Translations under genes and position numbers: made by a program | The notes under the pieces: model-generated | What the model was told of the DNA's origin: nothing | What the model saw: the letters and a program-made list of their open reading frames with translations, nothing else | Databases searched by the model: none | Assembly (NCBI RefSeq): GCF_000014225.1 | Contig: NC_008228.1 | Span: 4,216,001 to 4,280,000, forward strand | Origin: Paraglaciecola sp. T6c | GTDB lineage: Bacteria > Pseudomonadota > Gammaproteobacteria > Enterobacterales > Alteromonadaceae | Direction: 5' to 3' | Length of the DNA stretch: 64,000 bases | Shown: positions 59,156 to 64,000 of the stretch, piece by piece | Position numbering within the stretch: the stretch's first letter is position 1 | Layout: every line of letters starts with the position of its first letter

Positions 59156-61927
59156 ATGAGCGGAAAATCAAACAACACTATAAATCAGTTTATGCAAGAC
59201 ATTTACGGGCCAGACAATAGTAGAAAGGCTGATGCCAAGTCGAAAGTTAACTGGTTTTCCTGGCCCCCGGATATTTTCTGTATTACATCCATATTATTTG
59301 ATACCTCAGGTTGGTATCGACTCGTTGTTGAGAGTCCACCGGTATTTCTAACAAAAATTCACAAGTATGAAATTTCATGCTGGTTAACTAACCCTGAATG
59401 GACAGAGGAAATTCAGGAATACGCCAATGCGTGGCGACTTTGGCTGCACATGGTACAACTAAAAAAAATCAATAAGTTAAAAAAGATAGATATATTGGAG
59501 TGCGACCCAACGGAGATTAGTAACCAAAGGCTTACGGCAACCATAAAATCTATAGAAAAATCGACACCTAATTCAATTAAGCACGTTAAGTCTAAAAGTT
59601 TTAGACGCTTATTGGAGAAGTTTCATCGTTTTTGGGAAGGAACTAAAGCCAGATATCTTGATGAATTGGTAGAGGATGACAGTCTCTTTTACGACACACG
59701 AAAAAGTGATGAACTAAATAAAAAAGATAAAAAATACGTCGAATTTATAGTCGACGTGATAGAAATGCATGCCATCGCAGATTTAGTTTCCGTTAATTTG
59801 GGTGTTGTCCGCCCCAGTGAAGCACAACGCGGTGTCTTGGAACTTGAAGCCAATACCATGCTTCTGTCGAAAGGAACTCTATCACGTATTTCTAAAGCTC
59901 ACGGTATCGTACTACCTAAACTTCGCACACCTAAAGTAGGTTTGTCCCTTAGGTCCATGTCACACAACCTCTCTTTCATCAAGTCAGAAGTTGAAGTTGT
60001 ATGGCGAACTCTCCCCTGGATGAATCTCGATGAAAACACGTTAAATATCGTCATTATTCCCAAACCTAATGAAATAAGTAAAAGCTGGTTTAAACCTATC
60101 ACTCCGCGTTTTAGGGCTTCTTTCGACAGTGCTAGATACTTTAGCTTTGAGCCGCAAGAGGCCGTTGAAAATCGGGATGCTGCATTCGTGCGAGAGGTTC
60201 AGAGAATTATCGAGTCTAGTCGCAAGCACTGCAGACGTGTGCATATGCTGGTTCTGCCTGAACTCGCTATTTCTGAAGCGGAATTGAATCACTTGAAGGA
60301 ATATTTATTCCTCAATTCATCAAACGATCAAATTCCATTGGTTATGGCCGGCGTCAGATCCTCACGCAGTAGTGTTGAGGATGACGATAATGGCGATACT
60401 CGATGTGCTAAGACAGTGAGCAACAGAGTAGTATTGAGTGCATATTTTGCTGGAAGATGGTACGACCTATATCAGGACAAGCACCACCGCTGGAGGTTAG
60501 ATTCAAGCCAAATAGAAAATTATGGGCTTTCTGGTTTTTTGCCAGGGGGGGGAAGTTGGTGGGAGAACTCATCAATTCCTAAACGAAAAATAGCGTTTCT
60601 CAGTGCCACGGGATGGTTCACATTATGCCCTTTGATCTGCGAGGATTTAGCAAGAGTTGAGCCGGTATCTAGAGTCATTCGAGGAGTAGGTCCAAACCTT
60701 GTGGTTGCAGCTTTGTTAGATGGCCCTCAAATGAAAGAGAGGTGGCCAGCCCGCTACGCTACTGTTTTAGCAGAAGATCCAGGGTCATCGGTACTCACGG
60801 TAACTGCGTTAGGAATGTGTAAGCTATCTCAGCCGAAAGGAAAGTCATTTAAACCCATTATTGCACTTTGGAAAGATCAAGCCGGCTCGTTTGAAGAAAT
60901 ATCAATAGAAGAAGGTTCCGCTGCAGTAATGCTAACAATAGAGGGAACAAAAGATACAGAATATACTGCTCATGGGATAGGGGATAATGCCGCCGCTGGT
61001 GTACTCGCTTTGCGTAACGTACATCAAATTAAACTACCAGTAGAAGATGAGTCGGAAAAAAAAGAAGAAGTCAGATACTCAGAACACAGTCCCTGTATTA
61101 AATATCTCGAAGCCTTTATAAACGATGACGCAGACTCCCGTGAAAATAACTTGAAAGAACTGTCGATGTTTACCTATTTGATTAATTTTTTTCTTTTCAC
61201 CTCCACTGAACTCGTTTCTAGCCAAACAATTGATGACGGAAAAAGTCCTTTGGACAAGGAAGCTGCAAATGAAGAACCAGATAATGGCAGTCTGTCGAGC
61301 AGTATTATTCTCTACCTCTTCTATAAAGTTTGCTGTCTTACCCGAGAAGCAAAACACACTAACAAAACGGATAGGAAAAAGACAACTAGAGAAATTAAAG
61401 AAAAGATTCAGCAACTTGCCAATGAATCCAAAACAAAGGAGCCGGGCCAAAACATTTTACCCTTACTTTTTGTTTGCTGCTTAGTTTGTGATTTTTTTGA
61501 TATAGCGAGTTTAGAACGTGATGCTTTCCTGCAGTTTAAGAAAAGTGACAATGAGCCTGAATTCGAAAATGTTAAGCAAAGAACAACACTTAAAATATCT
61601 TACCTTGAAAAACTAAAAGACACCGTAAAGGGCTTTATTCCAGAAAATTATAGACCGCTCAAATATACTGAGTTGAAAGAAGGCATAAACGGGATGCTAC
61701 TCAGTAGTGCTGTAGTAGATGAGCTTGAGAAACTGGGACATATGTGGGTGGTGAGATATGCCCAATCGGTTTCATTGGGCATTTTATGGGGAATTTACCT
61801 TCACCTTTCGACTACAACTAACATTAGTGCAAACGACACCAAAGCAAATGCACTTATGGAAGAAATTGAAACCTTATTTGCGTTCACTGATAAACCCTTT
61901 GATGTTAACGGACAACCTGATATTTAA
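59156..61927 (+). CDS. Large protein with a central nitrilase (CN-hydrolase) domain
   Basis: 923 residues. Residues 1-330 are not recognised (basic, helical; LSLRSMSHNLSFIKSEVEVVW near 270-290). Residues about 330-600 form a nitrilase-like domain with all three catalytic positions: Glu369 in VLPELAIS, Lys442 in YQDKHHRW and Cys495 in PLICEDLAR, plus GSAAVML. Residues 640-923 are helical, charged, with a hydrophobic segment (FTYLINFFLFTSTEL). Nitrilase domains are fused to reverse transcriptases in the DRT1 defence family, but no reverse transcriptase is present here. With its membrane partner in a repeat-bounded cassette at a tRNA, a defence role is plausible but unproven. Confidence 0.8.
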   Translation: MSGKSNNTINQFMQDIYGPDNSRKADAKSKVNWFSWPPDIFCITSILFDTSGWYRLVVESPPVFLTKIHKYEISCWLTNPEWTEEIQEYANAWRLWLHMVQLKKINKLKKIDILECDPTEISNQRLTATIKSIEKSTPNSIKHVKSKSFRRLLEKFHRFWEGTKARYLDELVEDDSLFYDTRKSDELNKKDKKYVEFIVDVIEMHAIADLVSVNLGVVRPSEAQRGVLELEANTMLLSKGTLSRISKAHGIVLPKLRTPKVGLSLRSMSHNLSFIKSEVEVVWRTLPWMNLDENTLNIVIIPKPNEISKSWFKPITPRFRASFDSARYFSFEPQEAVENRDAAFVREVQRIIESSRKHCRRVHMLVLPELAISEAELNHLKEYLFLNSSNDQIPLVMAGVRSSRSSVEDDDNGDTRCAKTVSNRVVLSAYFAGRWYDLYQDKHHRWRLDSSQIENYGLSGFLPGGGSWWENSSIPKRKIAFLSATGWFTLCPLICEDLARVEPVSRVIRGVGPNLVVAALLDGPQMKERWPARYATVLAEDPGSSVLTVTALGMCKLSQPKGKSFKPIIALWKDQAGSFEEISIEEGSAAVMLTIEGTKDTEYTAHGIGDNAAAGVLALRNVHQIKLPVEDESEKKEEVRYSEHSPCIKYLEAFINDDADSRENNLKELSMFTYLINFFLFTSTELVSSQTIDDGKSPLDKEAANEEPDNGSLSSSIILYLFYKVCCLTREAKHTNKTDRKKTTREIKEKIQQLANESKTKEPGQNILPLLFVCCLVCDFFDIASLERDAFLQFKKSDNEPEFENVKQRTTLKISYLEKLKDTVKGFIPENYRPLKYTELKEGINGMLLSSAVVDELEKLGHMWVVRYAQSVSLGILWGIYLHLSTTTNISANDTKANALMEEIETLFAFTDKPFDVNGQPDI

Positions 61928-61944
61928 GAAGGGAGAAACCTGTG

Positions 61945-62435
61945 CCGAGCTGAACGACCAGACATGGATCTCTGGGCTGGAGGAACTTCATCAGGAACGT
62001 GTTAACTCTGTACTCAATAAATCCAATAATCCAAATCCCAGACACAAAAAAGCCACATAAAGTCGGTTTGTGTATCTCTTTGTGTAGACAACAAAGAGAT
62101 GGTACCAGTGGGCGGGCTTGACGGGACCGACCTTCGGCCGACACGCGTGCGTGGCGACTTCGTGAATTTCAGACACAAAAAAACCGACTTGAGGGTGAAG
62201 CTCGTCTTCTTAGGAACGAAGTTCCGCCGAGTTGCACGACACCGCATGGATGCGGTGGCTGGGGGAATTTCATCAGGGATGTGTTAACTCTGTATCCAGT
62301 ACATCCAATAAACCAAATCCCAGATACAAAAAAACCAACTAAAAAGTTGGTTTAAATGTTTGGTACCAGTGCGGGCTTGATGGGACCGACCTTCGGCCGA
62401 CACGCGCGCGTGGCGACTTCGTGGATTTCAGACAC
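61945..62435. repeat. Tandem degenerate repeats with tRNA-Leu 3'-end remnants
   Basis: Two related units of about 260-280 bases. Each has a segment with GTGTTAACTCTGTA and CCAAATCCCAGA (61945-62051; 62227-62330), a hairpin with A run, a copy of the tRNA-Leu 3' end TGGTACCAGTG (62100; 62361), and GGGACCGACCTTCGGCCGAC followed by the palindrome CACGCGCGCGTG or a variant (62124; 62382). The second is followed by the complete tRNA gene. The units also include the repeat shared with 57970-58019 (62174-62222). No integrase is present. Confidence 0.8.
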
Positions 62436-62460
62436 AAAAAAACCGACTTGAAGTCGGTTT
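62436..62460 (-). terminator. Terminator of tRNA-Leu
   Basis: Stem AACCGACT / AGTCGGTT followed on the minus strand by TTTTTTT, 30 bases after the tRNA 3' end. Confidence 0.85.
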
Positions 62461-62489
62461 GTGTACTCTTTGTGTAGACAACAAAGAGA

Positions 62490-62575
62490 TGGTACCAGTG
62501 GGCGGACTCGAACCGCCACGCTTATTCAGCAACGGATTTTGAATCCGTCATGTCTACCAATTCCATCACACTGGC
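62490..62575 (-). tRNA. leuX: tRNA-Leu(CAA)
   Basis: 86 bases with CCA encoded. The acceptor stem GCCAGTG pairs with CACTGGT, the anticodon arm is ACGGA-TTCAAAA-TCCGT giving anticodon CAA, there is a long variable arm as expected for Leu, and the T arm reads GGCGGTTCGAGTCCGCC. This is the same isoacceptor as E. coli leuX, a well-known genomic-island insertion site near lptFG. Confidence 0.95.
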
Positions 62576-62616
62576 AAAGGTGCTTTCAGGTTGCGTGCAA
62601 CCTTTAAGAGCGCCGC

Positions 62617-62644
62617 ATTATAGCGATTTACCTGAAGCGCGCAA
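62617..62644 (-). promoter_or_regulatory. Promoter of tRNA-Leu
   Basis: Minus-strand TTGCGC (62639-62644), 16-base spacer, perfect TATAAT (62617-62622), then a GC-rich GCGGCGC discriminator as seen in stringently controlled tRNA promoters. Start of transcription would be about 35 bases before the mature tRNA. Confidence 0.75.
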
Positions 62645-62818
62645 GTGATTTTTTGCCTTGCTGTTTTAATTGCTCAACTTATCATCAACTTTACCATTTT
62701 TGCTATCGTCCCTACCCTAACCCTCATTAACTATGCGAAACTATGAGTAAGTAACTATTGCCTTAAAACGCTTACTTTTTTGTATGCTGAATTTCGCTTC
62801 ACCTGAGAGAACGCCCTT

Positions 62819-63325
62819 TTGACTTCTGAGCATTATTACCGCGCTGGTTTTTTTCGTCGCTTAGCCGCGATTATTTACGATATTTTGGTCGCTGTTGCTG
62901 TGGGTATGTGCGCCGCTATGGTGATGTTGGTGGCTATGTTGTTATTGGTTGAAAACAACGTGCTGGACAACCACGGCTACGAGCATTTCAGTGATTTGAT
63001 TCAGCATGCGCCTGTTTATCAATACGTATTACAAGGTTGGGTTGGCGCTTGGGTTATCGCGTTCTTTTTATGGTTTTGGCGCAACGGCGGCCAAACGATT
63101 GGTATGCGCGCTTGGCGTCTGCGTATCGTGAGCACGAATGAAAACCCGTTAACGTATCCCCGCGCATTTTTACGCATGGTGACGTCATTCTTAGGTTTGG
63201 GTACCTTGTTGGTATTACTCGACTATAAACATAAGCAATCGCTGCAAGATCGCATTGCGGGTACCGAAGTGATTTGCCTAACGAAAGAAGCCAACCACCA
63301 TCGCAGTTGGCGTCATCTGAACTAG
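62819..63325 (+). CDS. RDD family membrane protein
   Basis: 168 residues. YYRAGFFRRLAAIIYDILV carries the R/D residues that name the family, followed by TM1 (VAVAVGMCAAMVMLVAMLLL), TM2 (GWVGAWVIAFFLWFW), the GGQTIGMRAWRLRIV motif and a third hydrophobic segment (LGLGTLLVLLDY) with KQSLQDRIAGTEV. The start appears to be TTG at 62819 (no ATG nearby). It is convergent with lptG, an arrangement common in Shewanella/Alteromonas relatives. Exact function is unknown; some RDD proteins move ions or osmolytes. Confidence 0.88.
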   Translation: MTSEHYYRAGFFRRLAAIIYDILVAVAVGMCAAMVMLVAMLLLVENNVLDNHGYEHFSDLIQHAPVYQYVLQGWVGAWVIAFFLWFWRNGGQTIGMRAWRLRIVSTNENPLTYPRAFLRMVTSFLGLGTLLVLLDYKHKQSLQDRIAGTEVICLTKEANHHRSWRHLN

Positions 63326-63351
63326 CTGTTTAGTCATGACTGAAAGCGCCT

Positions 63352-64000
63352 CTAGCGGCGCAAAAGATGGATCGATATACCGGTAAATACCACACTTGGC
63401 AAAATAGCACCGATAAAAGGCGGTATGTGGTACACAGTACTTAATGAACCGAACACTTCATTACTGACGAAAAAGCCAAATCCCGTCAGCACCCCCATTA
63501 TCACTCGGGCCCCCATGGTCACACTGCGCAGTGGCCCAAAAATAAACGACAAGGCCATCAATAACATGACCCCAACCGAAATCGGTTGCAGCACTTTACG
63601 CCATAATGCCAAACGGTATCGCTCAGAGTTTTGGCTGTTGTTCTCTAAGTAATTCACATAATCAATCAACCCACGGATGGACAGTGCTTCAGGCTTCACT
63701 GTGACCACACCTAATTTATCTGGCGTTAATGACGAAGCCCATGCCCCGTCAGCCGCGTCTTGTACTTGAATGCGGTTATCGGAAAACTCAGTAGATTGAA
63801 CATGGCTCAACTCCCATGTTTTGTCTTGATACGTAGCGCTTTCTGCGGTGGTAATTTGGCGCAAATACAATTCGTTATCGAACTCGTAAATACTCACATC
63901 CCGCAGAGTATCTTTATCAACCACTTCGCCGATACTCACGAAGTTATCACCGTCTTTAGCCCACACTAATCTGTCAGATGAGAACAAACTACCGCCCGAT
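63352..64000 (-). CDS. lptG: LPS export ABC permease LptG (C-terminal part, cut by window edge)
   Basis: About 216 codons of the 3' part; the open frame continues past the window end. The beta-jellyroll part (VSIYEFDNELYLRQITTAES, SLTPDKLGVVTVKPEALSI) is followed by RGLIDYVNYLENNSQNSERY and three C-terminal TM segments (SVGVMLLMALSFIFGPL, VIMGVLTGFGFFVSNEVFGS, FIGAILPSVVFTGISI). This is the LptG ending of the LptB2FGC transporter that extracts LPS from the inner membrane. lptF should lie further right. Confidence 0.96.
   Translation of the reverse strand, partial: SGGSLFSSDRLVWAKDGDNFVSIGEVVDKDTLRDVSIYEFDNELYLRQITTAESATYQDKTWELSHVQSTEFSDNRIQVQDAADGAWASSLTPDKLGVVTVKPEALSIRGLIDYVNYLENNSQNSERYRLALWRKVLQPISVGVMLLMALSFIFGPLRSVTMGARVIMGVLTGFGFFVSNEVFGSLSTVYHIPPFIGAILPSVVFTGISIHLLRR

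Noticed and set aside
61758-62287. Short open frames across the tRNA remnants
   Set aside because: They run through terminator hairpins and tRNA 3' ends and share sequence with each other only because the DNA is repeated.
56077-62490. Intact prophage or integrative element
   Set aside because: No integrase, capsid, portal, replication or conjugation genes are present; only small accessory genes and repeats are seen.

Overview
The window looks like a chromosomal segment of a marine gammaproteobacterium, most likely Alteromonadaceae (Glaciecola/Paraglaciecola-like). This is inferred from a complete gammaproteobacterial-order dcw cluster, lptG beside an RDD gene and tRNA-Leu(CAA), many GGDEF/EAL and hybrid sensor proteins, and a galactose-oxidation gene set typical of algal-polymer degraders. 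No search was run, so the genus is an inference.

Region 1 (1-19987, all minus strand): an unbroken division and cell-wall cluster read from high to low coordinates: mraZ, rsmH, ftsL, ftsI, murE, murF, mraY, murD, ftsW, murG, murC, ddl, ftsQ, ftsA, ftsZ, then lpxC, an M23 peptidase and the start of secA. Most junctions overlap by 1-13 bases, which implies one translationally coupled operon. Upstream of mraZ there is a strong promoter followed by three 10-bp-spaced GTGG repeats, a classical MraZ operator.

Region 2 (20.3-26.5 kb, plus strand): a sugar operon with an SDR dehydrogenase, 2-dehydro-3-deoxygalactonokinase, SMP-30 lactonase, FadR-type GntR regulator, glycerol kinase and aldose epimerase, closed by a bidirectional terminator. 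Oxidative galactose catabolism together with glycerol kinase suggests use of a galactosyl-glycerol such as floridoside (inference).

Region 3 (26.5-32.1 kb, minus strand): a DUF2167 protein, a tandem ABM-domain protein, a TonB / ECF sigma / membrane anti-sigma-like set, and a secreted protein that resembles the non-catalytic parts of sialate O-acetylesterase.

Region 4 (32.4-50 kb, minus strand): signalling. A 1498-residue propeller hybrid histidine kinase, a REC-GGDEF-EAL protein and a sigma54 activator with a degenerate GGDEF form one overlapping operon. A secreted subtilase with eleven (M/V)WEEA repeats follows, then a second four-gene set (HK, REC, HK, REC-GGDEF-EAL).

Region 5 (50-56 kb): the dead 3' end of a TonB-dependent receptor with its terminator still present, DUF748 and DUF2780 proteins, and a VOC protein divergent from a WYL regulator with a perfect 10-bp inverted repeat between them.

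Region 6 (56-62.6 kb): an accessory island abutting tRNA-Leu(CAA). It holds a four-TM protein, a lysozyme-like protein, a lipoprotein, a broken gene, and a two-gene cassette (three-TM protein plus a 923-residue nitrilase-domain protein). The cassette is bracketed by copies of a repeat that also surrounds tRNA-Leu 3'-end remnants. This is the best candidate for an undescribed system, possibly phage defence. The window ends with an RDD protein and the 3' part of lptG.
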